Positions 1-6,245 of a stretch of 9,335 nt of DNA are shown in pieces. Below the pieces are notes generated by a model that ran no database searches, was not told the DNA's origin, and saw only the letters and a list, made by a program, of their open reading frames with translations. The stretch spans positions 1-9,335 of the forward strand of contig JAUTXA010000077.1 of NCBI GenBank assembly GCA_030838265.1, given 5' to 3'. Source of the stretch: Actinomycetota bacterium. Its GTDB lineage: Bacteria > Actinomycetota > Acidimicrobiia > Acidimicrobiales > BP-101. Every line of letters starts with the position of its first letter. The stretch's first letter is position 1. The position numbers and the translations under genes are program-made.

Positions 1-532
1 CCTCTCGCTTGGTGAGCTCACCTTCGATGGCGGCGACGCTGGCCGCGTCTTGAGCTTGGCCGAGCAGCGCCCGCAGCCGATCGGCACTCGCGGTCGCCGT
101 CTTCAGCCGCCCCTCGAGGTCAGCGATCTGGTTGGTGACGTCGTCGGCCTTGAGAGATTGATGCTCGACGCGGCCGAGCTTGGCGATGTCGCTCACGACC
201 GACTGGAACTTCGGCTCGGGCACGCGGATCGTGATCGACACGTCGGCGTCGGCGCCCGCGCTGTCCTGGGCATCGACGAAGCCGCCGGCCGCCTGGGCGA
301 ACGCCACCACCCTCGCTGCCTTGGTGCCGGGGTGGTCGACCCTTACCCGCAGATCGGCGGTATGGATCACCGACCTGGGCGCGGCCCGCGGGGCGCCGGC
401 GGCGAGGGCCAGACCCCCGCCCGGAGGGCTGCCAGACACGGCCTGCCCCACCCCCGCGAACTTCTGGCTGTTGCCCGAGCAGGCGGCGAGCCCGACGAGG
501 GTGACAGCCACCACCGCGATCCGCCATCTCAT
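1..532 (-). CDS. DUF4349 domain lipoprotein (C-terminal part beyond the window)
   Basis: Reading the minus strand from the ATG at 532 gives 177 residues with no stop before the left edge, so the gene is partial. Residues 1-18 form a lipoprotein signal: basic MRWR, a hydrophobic stretch, then the lipobox LAAC with the lipidated cysteine at C18. A low-complexity Gly/Ala/Pro linker follows. From about residue 54 the sequence matches the DUF4349 pattern: an early strand (TADLRVRV), AAGGFVDAQ, the strand TIRVPEPKF (101-109), the KLGRVEHQS segment, then DVTNQIADLEGRL (131-143) leading into a helical region likely to be a coiled coil. DUF4349 proteins are membrane-anchored, periplasmic or extracellular, and of unknown biochemical function; many have a C-terminal transmembrane helix, which would lie outside the window. 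The gene is divergent from the SufR-like regulator. Family assignment is firm; role is unknown. Confidence 0.87.
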   Translation of the reverse strand, partial: MRWRIAVVAVTLVGLAACSGNSQKFAGVGQAVSGSPPGGGLALAAGAPRAAPRSVIHTADLRVRVDHPGTKAARVVAFAQAAGGFVDAQDSAGADADVSITIRVPEPKFQSVVSDIAKLGRVEHQSLKADDVTNQIADLEGRLKTATASADRLRALLGQAQDAASVAAIEGELTKRE

Positions 533-632
533 GCCTGCAGGATACGAATCGCACTGCCGATCTCCATGGGTTAGATGACCCTGCGGGCCCCGGGGGATCG
601 TTTTGCAACAGAAGGCTGTCTAAAATCGGGGT
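533..632. promoter_or_regulatory. Divergent promoter region between the DUF4349 gene and the SufR-like gene
   Basis: This 100-bp gap separates two divergent starts. Rightward, TAAAAT at 621-626 is a good -10 hexamer whose expected start point falls on or next to the GTG at 633, which suggests a leaderless transcript. No strong -35 is seen at 16-18 bp spacing. A short inverted repeat, ACAG-AAGG-CTGT (608-619), lies just upstream of the -10 and could be an operator, possibly for autoregulation (inference). Leftward, TATCCT on the minus strand (539-544) sits six bases before the ATG at 532. That is a weaker -10 candidate, again without a clear -35 or a convincing ribosome binding site. Confidence 0.5.
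621..626 (+). promoter_or_regulatory. -10 element (TAAAAT) of the SufR-like gene
   Basis: TAAAAT stands out in GC-rich surroundings and lies six bases before the GTG start at 633. There is no purine-rich ribosome binding site between them. The geometry fits leaderless transcription, which is common in actinobacteria. Confidence 0.5.
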
Positions 633-1298
633 GTGGCCGAGACCGACCTGGGCGTCACGCCCCTCGAGAGCTTGCCGGCGACGAGGCGGGCGATCCTGCA
701 GACGCTGAAGAAGGTGGGCCAGGCCCGGGCCGACGAGCTCGCCGTCACGCTGGGGATCACGGGCAGCGCCATGCGCCAGCACCTCACCGCCCTCACCAAC
801 GACGGGCTGGTGGCCCACGACGAGGTGAGGGGAGGGCGGGGCCGGCCGAAGCACCTGTTCCACTTGGCGCCGGCGGCCGAGGGGCTTTTTCCCAAGACCT
901 ACAGCGAGCTGACCAACGAGCTGCTCGACTACGTGGCCGACGCCGACCCCGAGCTGCTCGAGCAGGTCTTCGAGCGGCGGCGCGACCGGCGCATCGAGGG
1001 GGCCCAGGCCCGGCTTGCGGGGAGAGACCTGGCCGGTCAGGTGGCCGAGCTGAACGCCATCCTCGACGAGGACGGCTACCTGGCCGAGTGGATCGCCATG
1101 GACGACGGCAGCTACCGGATCGTCGAGCACAACTGCGCCATCCTCGGAGTGGCGAGCCGCTACGGGCAGGCCTGCACGGCCGAGATCGAGTTCATCCGCA
1201 CCGTGCTGCCCGGTGCCGAGGTCAACCGGGTCGAGCACATGATGGCCGGCGCCCGCCGCTGCGCCTACGAGATCACGCCCACCGCTGCCCGTACTTGA
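633..1298 (+). CDS. SufR-like winged-helix transcriptional regulator with a probable Fe-S cysteine motif
   Basis: This 221-residue protein starts at GTG. Residues about 15-78 form a winged helix-turn-helix: ATRRAILQTLKK, then ADELAVTLGITGSAMRQHLTALTNDGLV as helix-turn-helix, and the wing VRGGRGRPKHLFHL. This is the DeoR/ArsR-like arrangement of the SufR family. The C-terminal half carries EHNC (C168), C181 and C210, spaced C-x12-C-x28-C. SufR proteins bind an iron-sulfur cluster through such cysteines and repress Fe-S assembly (suf) genes when the cluster is intact. The cyanobacterial four-cysteine pattern C-x12-C-x13-C-x14-C spans the same distance; the third position here is A195, so only three cysteines remain. 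Unusually, no suf gene is in the window: a lipoprotein gene diverges from it and a catabolic operon follows 34 bp downstream. It may sense Fe-S status or redox state; its target is unknown. Confidence 0.82.
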   Translation: MAETDLGVTPLESLPATRRAILQTLKKVGQARADELAVTLGITGSAMRQHLTALTNDGLVAHDEVRGGRGRPKHLFHLAPAAEGLFPKTYSELTNELLDYVADADPELLEQVFERRRDRRIEGAQARLAGRDLAGQVAELNAILDEDGYLAEWIAMDDGSYRIVEHNCAILGVASRYGQACTAEIEFIRTVLPGAEVNRVEHMMAGARRCAYEITPTAART

Positions 1299-1311
1299 CC
1301 GGTCGGTCAAG
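1294..1311. promoter_or_regulatory. Palindromic operator candidate CTTGACC-N4-GGTCAAG
   Basis: A perfect 7-bp inverted repeat with a 4-bp spacer (GGTC) starts at 1294. It overlaps the stop codon of the regulator gene (TGA, 1296-1298) and ends 21 bp before the hydrolase ATG. The left arm contains TTGACC, which can act as a -35 hexamer, so a protein bound here would block the operon promoter. Size and symmetry resemble TetR-family operators (inference). No TetR gene is in the window; the SufR-like regulator is the only local DNA-binding protein. A terminator hairpin for the upstream gene is an alternative, but the stem is short and no T-tract follows. Confidence 0.55.
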
Positions 1312-1325
1312 GGACCGCGTACGAT
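1295..1325 (+). promoter_or_regulatory. Promoter of the six-gene operon (TTGACC ... TACGAT)
   Basis: A -35-like TTGACC (1295-1300) and a -10-like TACGAT (1320-1325) are separated by 19 bp, slightly longer than ideal. The expected start point is at or next to the ATG at 1333. The intervening bases (gcaacc region) contain no ribosome binding site, so the first operon gene is probably translated from a leaderless mRNA. Confidence 0.45.
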
Positions 1326-1332
1326 CGCAACC

Positions 1333-2196
1333 ATGGCCATCGTCCAAGCCAACGGGATCGAGATCGACTACGAGACGTTCGGGTCGGCCGACGACCCGCC
1401 GATGCTCCTGATCCAGGGTCTCCAGGGCCAGCAGATCGTCTGGGACGAGCGCTTCTGCGCCCAGCTCGCGGCCCGGGGCTTTCTCATCATCCGCTTCGAC
1501 AACCGCGACATCGGCCTGTCGACCAAGACGCCGACCGCCCCTGACCCGTCCCGCCCGGCCTACCTCCTGGCCGACATGGCCGAGGACGCGGCTGGGCTCC
1601 TCGACGCTCTCGGCATCGACGCGGCCCACGTGGTCGGCGTGTCGATGGGCGGGATGATCAGCCAGTCCCTGGCCATCGCCCACCCCGACCGGGTGTTGAG
1701 CCTCTGCTCGATCATGTCGAACACCGGCGACGGCGTCACCGGCCAGCCTCATCCCGAGGCCTTCGCGGCCATGATGCGCAGCGGCGGCGACGACCGCGCC
1801 AACCGCATCGAGAACTCGTTGGCCATGTGGCGCGTCCTGTGGGGCCCGCACTTCGAGTTCGAGGAGGAGCGGATGCGAGGGCGCATCGAGCGGGCCTACG
1901 ACCGCTGCTTCCACCCCATCGGGACCATGCACCAGCTCATCGCCATCGCCAACTCGCCCGACCGCACGCCGGCCCTGCGCAACCTCGACATCCCGACCCT
2001 CGTGATCCACGGCGACGCCGACCCCCTCGTCGATGTCAGTGGCGGACGGGCCACGGCCGATGCCATTCCCAACGCCAAGATGATCGAGATCCAGGGGATG
2101 GGCCACGACCTGCCCAACCCCCTCTGGGACGCCATCGTCGACGCCATCGTGACCAACACCGAGCGAGCAGGAGACGCCAATGCCCGGACCGCTTGA
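1333..2196 (+). CDS. Alpha/beta hydrolase, RdmC (aclacinomycin methylesterase)-like
   Basis: The 287-residue protein has a complete alpha/beta-hydrolase layout. The nucleophile elbow is GVSMGG with S104. The acid is in HGDADPLVD, most likely D230, and the histidine is H258 in GMGHDLP. The signature RFDNRDIGLST (54-64) is typical of the RdmC/pimeloyl-ACP-methylesterase-like group, whose members hydrolyse ester or similar acyl bonds; the native substrate cannot be read from sequence. The usual HG oxyanion pair after the first strand is replaced by IQGLQGQ. There is no signal peptide, so it is cytoplasmic. It is the first gene of the operon. The ATG at 1333 is chosen because protein similarity begins immediately (AIVQANGIEIDYETFG) and the promoter geometry fits. 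It overlaps the racemase gene by 17 bp. In this context it may release an acid from an ester, or cleave a ring-opened or CoA-linked intermediate (inference). Confidence 0.88.
   Translation: MAIVQANGIEIDYETFGSADDPPMLLIQGLQGQQIVWDERFCAQLAARGFLIIRFDNRDIGLSTKTPTAPDPSRPAYLLADMAEDAAGLLDALGIDAAHVVGVSMGGMISQSLAIAHPDRVLSLCSIMSNTGDGVTGQPHPEAFAAMMRSGGDDRANRIENSLAMWRVLWGPHFEFEEERMRGRIERAYDRCFHPIGTMHQLIAIANSPDRTPALRNLDIPTLVIHGDADPLVDVSGGRATADAIPNAKMIEIQGMGHDLPNPLWDAIVDAIVTNTERAGDANARTA
2169..2173 (+). promoter_or_regulatory. Ribosome binding site AGGAG of the racemase gene
   Basis: AGGAG lies six bases before the ATG at 2180, inside the end of the hydrolase gene. It fixes the racemase start and the 17-bp gene overlap. 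Confidence 0.75.
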
Positions 2197-3328
2197 AGGC
2201 ATCCGCATCATCGAGATCGCCGGCATCGGGCCTGGGCCCTTCGCGGCGATGATGCTCTCGGACCTCGGGGCCGACGTGCTGCGTGTCGACCGGGCCCAAG
2301 CGGTGATGGGGGGCGATCCGGCCCAGCCGCCGACCGACCTGCTCAACCGCGGTCGCCGCTCGATCGGCATCGACTTGAAGAACCCTGACGGCGTCGAGAC
2401 GGTGCTGCAACTGGTCGAGAAGGCCGACGCCCTCATCGAGGGCTTCCGACCCGGTGTGGCCGAGCGCCTCGGCATCGGCCCCGACGAGTGCCTGGCCCGC
2501 AACCCGAAGCTGGTCTACGGGCGCATGACGGGCTGGGGCCAGGACGGTCCCTACGCCAGCACCGCGGGACACGACATCAACTACATCGCCCTGGCCGGCG
2601 CCCTCGAGCCCATCGGCCGGGCCGGCGGCCCGCCCGTCCCGCCCCTCAACCTGGTCGGCGACTTCGGCGGCGGCGGCATGCTGCTGGCCTACGGCGTGCT
2701 GGCCGGCCTGCTCAATGCCAAGAGCACCGGTACCGGCCAGGTGGTCGACGCGGCCATGGTCGACGGCGCGGCGGTGCTCATGACCATGTTCCACTCGTTC
2801 AAGGCCATGGGCTTCTGGTCCGACGAGCGGGGCACCAACCTGCTCGACACCGGGGCCCACTTCTACGACGTCTACGAGACGGCGGACGGGAAGTACGTGA
2901 GCATCGGCTCGATCGAGCCGCAGTTCTATGCCGAGCTGCTGCGCACCACCGGCCTCACCGACGACCCCGAGCTGGCCGGCCAGATGAACCGCTCGGCCTG
3001 GCCCGCCCTCAAGGAGAAGCTGGCCGCCACCTTCAAGGCCAAGACCCGCGACGAGTGGGACGCCATCATGGAGGGCACTGACGTCTGCTACGCCCCCGTC
3101 CTCACCCTCGACGAGGCCCCGAAGCACCCCCACAACGTGGCCCGCAGCACCTTCGTCGAGGTGGCGGGCGTGACTCAGCCCGGCCCCGCCCCCCGCTTCA
3201 GCCAGACGCCGGCGTCGATCGAGCGCCCGCCAGCCCACGCCGGCCAGCACACCGACGAGGCCCTGGCCGACTGGGGCCTGGCGGCGGCCGACATCGCCAA
3301 GCTGCGGGAGACCGGCGCCATCAAGTAG
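2180..3328 (+). CDS. mcr: Alpha-methylacyl-CoA racemase (CaiB/BaiF class III CoA-transferase family)
   Basis: The 382-residue protein matches the mycobacterial racemase MCR along its length. It opens with PLEGIRIIEIAGIGPGPFAA and continues with LGADVLRVDR, NRGRRSIGIDLKN and IEGFRPGVAERLGIGP. The catalytic residues known for MCR (H126, D156, E241) correspond to H131 in GHDINYI, D161 in LVGDFGGGGM and E246 in IEPQFY. The spacings of 30 and 85 residues are identical, which separates it from the CoA-transferring relatives of the family. The enzyme interconverts (2R)- and (2S)-2-methylacyl-CoA by proton exchange, allowing beta-oxidation of methyl-branched acids from isoprenoids, sterol side chains or branched lipids. 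It is usually a cytoplasmic homodimer with interlocked subunits. It sits in an operon with an acyl-CoA synthetase that could provide its substrate. Family is very secure; the exact substrate is not. Confidence 0.93.
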   Translation: MPGPLEGIRIIEIAGIGPGPFAAMMLSDLGADVLRVDRAQAVMGGDPAQPPTDLLNRGRRSIGIDLKNPDGVETVLQLVEKADALIEGFRPGVAERLGIGPDECLARNPKLVYGRMTGWGQDGPYASTAGHDINYIALAGALEPIGRAGGPPVPPLNLVGDFGGGGMLLAYGVLAGLLNAKSTGTGQVVDAAMVDGAAVLMTMFHSFKAMGFWSDERGTNLLDTGAHFYDVYETADGKYVSIGSIEPQFYAELLRTTGLTDDPELAGQMNRSAWPALKEKLAATFKAKTRDEWDAIMEGTDVCYAPVLTLDEAPKHPHNVARSTFVEVAGVTQPGPAPRFSQTPASIERPPAHAGQHTDEALADWGLAAADIAKLRETGAIK

Positions 3329-3338
3329 CCCGGCGCGC

Positions 3339-3343
3339 GAGGA
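3339..3343 (+). promoter_or_regulatory. Ribosome binding site GAGGA of the deacetylase gene
   Basis: GAGGA sits seven bases before the ATG at 3351 in the 22-bp gap after the racemase gene. The gap shows no separate promoter. Confidence 0.65.
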
Positions 3344-3350
3344 TCTGGCC

Positions 3351-4151
3351 ATGGCAACACTGGTCTCCTTCCACGCCCACCCCGACGACGAGTGCATCGC
3401 CTGCGGCGGCACCATGGCCCGCGCTGCGGCCGACGGCCATCGCGTCGTGCTGGTCACCGCCACCAGGGGCGAGCACGGTGAGGTCGACCCCGGCTACCTC
3501 GAGCCGGGCGAGGAGCTGTGGCAGCGGCGCGAGAAGGAGGTCGAGGCGGCGGCCCGCATCCTGGGCGTCCACCGGGGCGAGTTCCTCGGCTACGTCGACT
3601 CGGGAATGATCGGTACCCCCGAGAACGAGGCGCCCGAGAGCTTCTGGCAGGCCGACGTCGAGGAGGCCGCGCAGCGGCTGGCCCGGATCCTCGTCGAGGA
3701 GAAGGCCGACGTCCTCACCGTCTACGACGACCACGGCAACTACGGCCACCCCGACCACATCCAGGTCCACCGGGTCGGCGTCCGGGCCGCCGAGATCGCC
3801 GGCACCCCCAAGGTCTACGAGGCCACCATCGACCGCGACCGCATCAAGGCCCTGATCGAGCTCGGCCGGCGCATGGCCGAGAGTGACCCCGACGCGCGGA
3901 CTGTCGAGGAGGCTGACGCCGTCCAGGATTGGGACGCCTTCGGATCGCCGGCCGATCTGATCACCACGCGGGTCGACGTCACCGACTGGATCGACCTCAA
4001 GCGCAAGGCCATGCGGGCCCACGGCAGCCAGATCGCCGAGACGTCGTTCTTCCTGGCCATGCCCGACGAGCAGTTCCGCATGGGCTTCGGCCAGGAGGAC
4101 TACATCCTGCGGGGCGCGCCAGCGGGCACGGCCGAGACCTGGCTCTTCTGA
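3351..4151 (+). CDS. PIG-L family zinc-dependent deacetylase (MshB/Mca-like)
   Basis: The 266-residue protein begins with the PIG-L/LmbE signature HAHPDDE (8-14) and carries YGHPDH (131-136). By comparison with MshB the zinc ligands are H10, D13 and H136; D12 is the general base and H133 the second catalytic histidine. The C-terminal RAHGSQIAE...FFLAMPDEQFRMGFG is also typical of this family. Characterised members remove acetyl groups from N-acetylglucosamine units: MshB in mycothiol synthesis, and Mca cleaving mycothiol S-conjugates during detoxification. The length is a little below MshB or Mca. I cannot choose between these and other PIG-L activities from sequence. The next gene, a histidine phosphatase, starts one base after the stop, so translation of the two is probably coupled. 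No signal peptide is present, so it is cytoplasmic. A thiol-conjugate role beside a catabolic operon is plausible but inferred. Confidence 0.88.
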   Translation: MATLVSFHAHPDDECIACGGTMARAAADGHRVVLVTATRGEHGEVDPGYLEPGEELWQRREKEVEAAARILGVHRGEFLGYVDSGMIGTPENEAPESFWQADVEEAAQRLARILVEEKADVLTVYDDHGNYGHPDHIQVHRVGVRAAEIAGTPKVYEATIDRDRIKALIELGRRMAESDPDARTVEEADAVQDWDAFGSPADLITTRVDVTDWIDLKRKAMRAHGSQIAETSFFLAMPDEQFRMGFGQEDYILRGAPAGTAETWLF

Positions 4152-4152
4152 G

Positions 4153-4716
4153 GTGAGCCGCATCTACCTCGTCCGCCACGGCGAGGCCGCCGCCGGGTGG
4201 GGGGCGCACCACGACCCCGGCCTCAGCGATCGCGGCCAGCGCCAGGCCGAGGCGGTGGCCCAGGCCCTCGAGCCCCTCGGCCCGTTGGCCATCGTGTCCA
4301 GCCCCTTGATGCGGGCCCAGGAGACGGCCGCGCCGTTGGCCGGCAAGTGGGGCGCCGAGGTCCGCGTCGACCCCGGCGTGGGCGAGATCCCGTCGCCCAC
4401 CGACGACCTGGCCGAGCGGGCGGCCTGGCTCACCGAGCAGTTCCGCCTCACGTGGGCCGAGCGGGGCGACGACCTCCACGAGTGGCGGGCCACGGTGCTG
4501 GCCACCCTGCTGGCCATGCCGGCCGACACGGTCGTGTTCACCCATTACGTCGCCATCGGGGTGGCTGTCGCCGCCGCCACCGGCGATCCCGAGGCCGACG
4601 TGCGCCCCGACAACTGCTCGGTCACCATCCTCGAGAGCAGCGGGGACCGCGACGGCGGGGCGGAGACGCTCCAGCTCATCGAGCTGCCCCGGCAACGCTC
4701 GACGTTCGTCGGTTGA
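4153..4716 (+). CDS. Histidine phosphatase family protein (phosphoglycerate mutase-like)
   Basis: The 187-residue protein opens with IYLVRHGEA, where H9 is the phosphorylated histidine and R8 part of the phosphate pocket. LSDRGQRQAEAVAQAL follows, then SSPLMRAQETA with R54, a probable acid E78 in VGEIPSP, and the second catalytic histidine H131 in VVFTHYVAIG. All core residues of histidine-phosphatase branch 1 are present, so it is likely an active cytoplasmic phosphatase. The family includes mutases, phosphosugar phosphatases and alpha-ribazole or nucleotide phosphatases; the substrate is not predictable here. The GTG start at 4153 is one base after the deacetylase stop, and the stop overlaps the synthetase TTG start, so it is embedded in the operon. 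Pairing with a PIG-L deacetylase suggests a phosphorylated sugar or thiol-precursor substrate (inference). Confidence 0.88.
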   Translation: MSRIYLVRHGEAAAGWGAHHDPGLSDRGQRQAEAVAQALEPLGPLAIVSSPLMRAQETAAPLAGKWGAEVRVDPGVGEIPSPTDDLAERAAWLTEQFRLTWAERGDDLHEWRATVLATLLAMPADTVVFTHYVAIGVAVAAATGDPEADVRPDNCSVTILESSGDRDGGAETLQLIELPRQRSTFVG

Positions 4717-6245
4717 AGGTCGCCCTCACCCCGCTCGACTTCCTCGAGCGGGCCCGCCGTCTCTACGGTCCCCTCGAGGCGGTCGTCGACGGCGAACGGC
4801 GCGTCGACTACACGACGTTTGTCGGGCGGGCTCATCGCCTCGGCCACCTGCTGGTCGACGAGCTCGGCGTGCAGCCCGGTGACCGGGTGGCCTACCTCTG
4901 CGCCAACACCCTCGAGCTGCTCGAGGCGTACTACGGCGTGCTGCTGGCGGGCGCGGTGCTGACGCCGCTCAACATCCGCCTTTCGCGGCCCGAGCTGCAA
5001 CAGATCGTTGAGGACTGCGACGCCCGGGTGCTGGTCATGCACCCCTCGCTGGCCGCGCTGGCGCCGACGACGGCGAGCGGCACCACGGTCGTGATCGGGC
5101 CCGACTACGAGGCCGCCCTCGGCCGCCAACCAGCGTCGCTGGTGGATCCGGGCCCGATCGACGAGGACGCCGTCTGCGAGCTCTTCTACACGAGCGGCTC
5201 GACGGGCGAGCCCAAGGGAGCGATGCTCAGCCACCGGGCCCTCGCCACCCACGCCCTCGACGCCGCCCTCACCATGGGGGTGGGCCACCGCGACGTGGTG
5301 CTCCACACCATCGCCCTCTTCCACGTCAACGGCTGGGGGACACCGCACTGGGTCACCGCCCTGGGCGGCCGCCATGTGATGCTCGACCGCTTCGACGCCG
5401 GCGAGGTGCTGCGGCTCATCGAGGCCGAGGGCGTCACCCGCCTGCACCTGGTGCCGACGATGGCGTCGTTGCTCTTGGTCCACCCCGACGTCGGTCGTCG
5501 CGACCTCTCGTCGTTGGTCCAGGCCACCGTGGGCGGGGCGCCGGCGGGGCCCGAGCTGCTGGCCGACCTCGAGGCCACGTTCCGGTGCGAGGTGATCAGC
5601 GGCTACGGCCTGACCGAGGCCAGCCCCCAGCTGACGAAGGCGGTGACGCTGCGATCCCACGACGGCTTGCCCGAGGCCGAGCAGCGGCGGCGCCGGGCCA
5701 CCACCGGCCTGCCCAACGTCGGCGTCGACCTCAGGGTCTTCGACGGCAACGATCAAGAGGTGCCGAGGGACGGCGCGACCGCGGGCGAGATCTGCGTCCG
5801 CTCGAACCACGTGATGATCGGCTACTGGAACCGTCCCACCGAGACGGCCGAGGCCCTCGCCGGCGGGTGGCTGCGGACGGGCGACATCGCCACCGTCGAT
5901 GCCGAGGGCTACATCACCATCGTCGACCGTAAGAAGGACGTCATCGTCAGTGGCGGCGAGAACATCTCGTCGGTCCAAGTCGAGCACGCCCTTTGCGCCC
6001 ATCCCGCCATCCTCGAGGCCGCCGTCATCGGCATGGCCGACGAGCGGTGGGGTGAGGTGCCCCGGGCCTTCGTCGCCCTCCGGCCGGGGGTGGCGGCGCC
6101 GACCACTGACGACCTGCGGGCCTTCGTGGCCGAGCGGCTGGCCAAGTTCAAGGTCCCGGCCCGCATCGACATCCTGCCCGAGCTGCCCAAGGGTGGCACG
6201 GGCAAGATCCAGAAGTCACTGCTGCGATCCCGGGAGGACGCATGA
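4713..6245 (+). CDS. Acyl-CoA synthetase (AMP-forming, ANL superfamily)
   Basis: Starting from TTG at 4713 this is 510 residues, normal for the family. The N-terminus LTPLDFLERARRLYG...AVVDGERRVDYTTF matches where such enzymes normally begin, and TTGA overlaps the previous stop, so TTG is preferred over more distant upstream starts that lie inside the phosphatase gene. Motifs in order: P-loop YTSGSTGEPKGAML (159-172), GYGLTEASP (297-305), the TGD motif with D391, the hinge region VDRKKDVIVSGGENIS with R406, and PKGGTGKIQK with the catalytic lysine K498. The enzyme forms an acyl-adenylate from a carboxylic acid and ATP, then the CoA thioester. The sequence resembles medium/long-chain fatty-acyl-CoA synthetases used in catabolism, but chain length and substrate cannot be assigned. 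It is the likely supplier of acyl-CoA for the racemase encoded two genes earlier. It overlaps the next gene by ATGA. Confidence 0.91.
   Translation: MKVALTPLDFLERARRLYGPLEAVVDGERRVDYTTFVGRAHRLGHLLVDELGVQPGDRVAYLCANTLELLEAYYGVLLAGAVLTPLNIRLSRPELQQIVEDCDARVLVMHPSLAALAPTTASGTTVVIGPDYEAALGRQPASLVDPGPIDEDAVCELFYTSGSTGEPKGAMLSHRALATHALDAALTMGVGHRDVVLHTIALFHVNGWGTPHWVTALGGRHVMLDRFDAGEVLRLIEAEGVTRLHLVPTMASLLLVHPDVGRRDLSSLVQATVGGAPAGPELLADLEATFRCEVISGYGLTEASPQLTKAVTLRSHDGLPEAEQRRRRATTGLPNVGVDLRVFDGNDQEVPRDGATAGEICVRSNHVMIGYWNRPTETAEALAGGWLRTGDIATVDAEGYITIVDRKKDVIVSGGENISSVQVEHALCAHPAILEAAVIGMADERWGEVPRAFVALRPGVAAPTTDDLRAFVAERLAKFKVPARIDILPELPKGGTGKIQKSLLRSREDA

Noticed and set aside
50..578. Plus-strand frames over the left edge
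   Set aside because: They overlap the DUF4349 lipoprotein gene, which has a lipobox and conserved domain motifs on the minus strand.
1294..1311. Intrinsic terminator for the regulator gene
   Set aside because: The stem is only 7 bp, there is no T-run, and it overlaps both the stop codon and a promoter-like -35; an operator is a better reading.
2036..3463. 475-codon open frame on the minus strand opposite the racemase
   Set aside because: It is antisense to a gene with intact catalytic motifs and shows low-complexity composition typical of shadow frames in GC-rich DNA.
4197..4712. Long N-terminal extension of the acyl-CoA synthetase reading frame
   Set aside because: The extension is Arg/Pro/Gly-rich translation of another frame of the phosphatase gene, while the synthetase family similarity begins at about 4713.
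4545..6002. 485-codon minus-strand frame opposite the synthetase
   Set aside because: No recognisable domain; the plus strand carries a complete AMP-forming enzyme.
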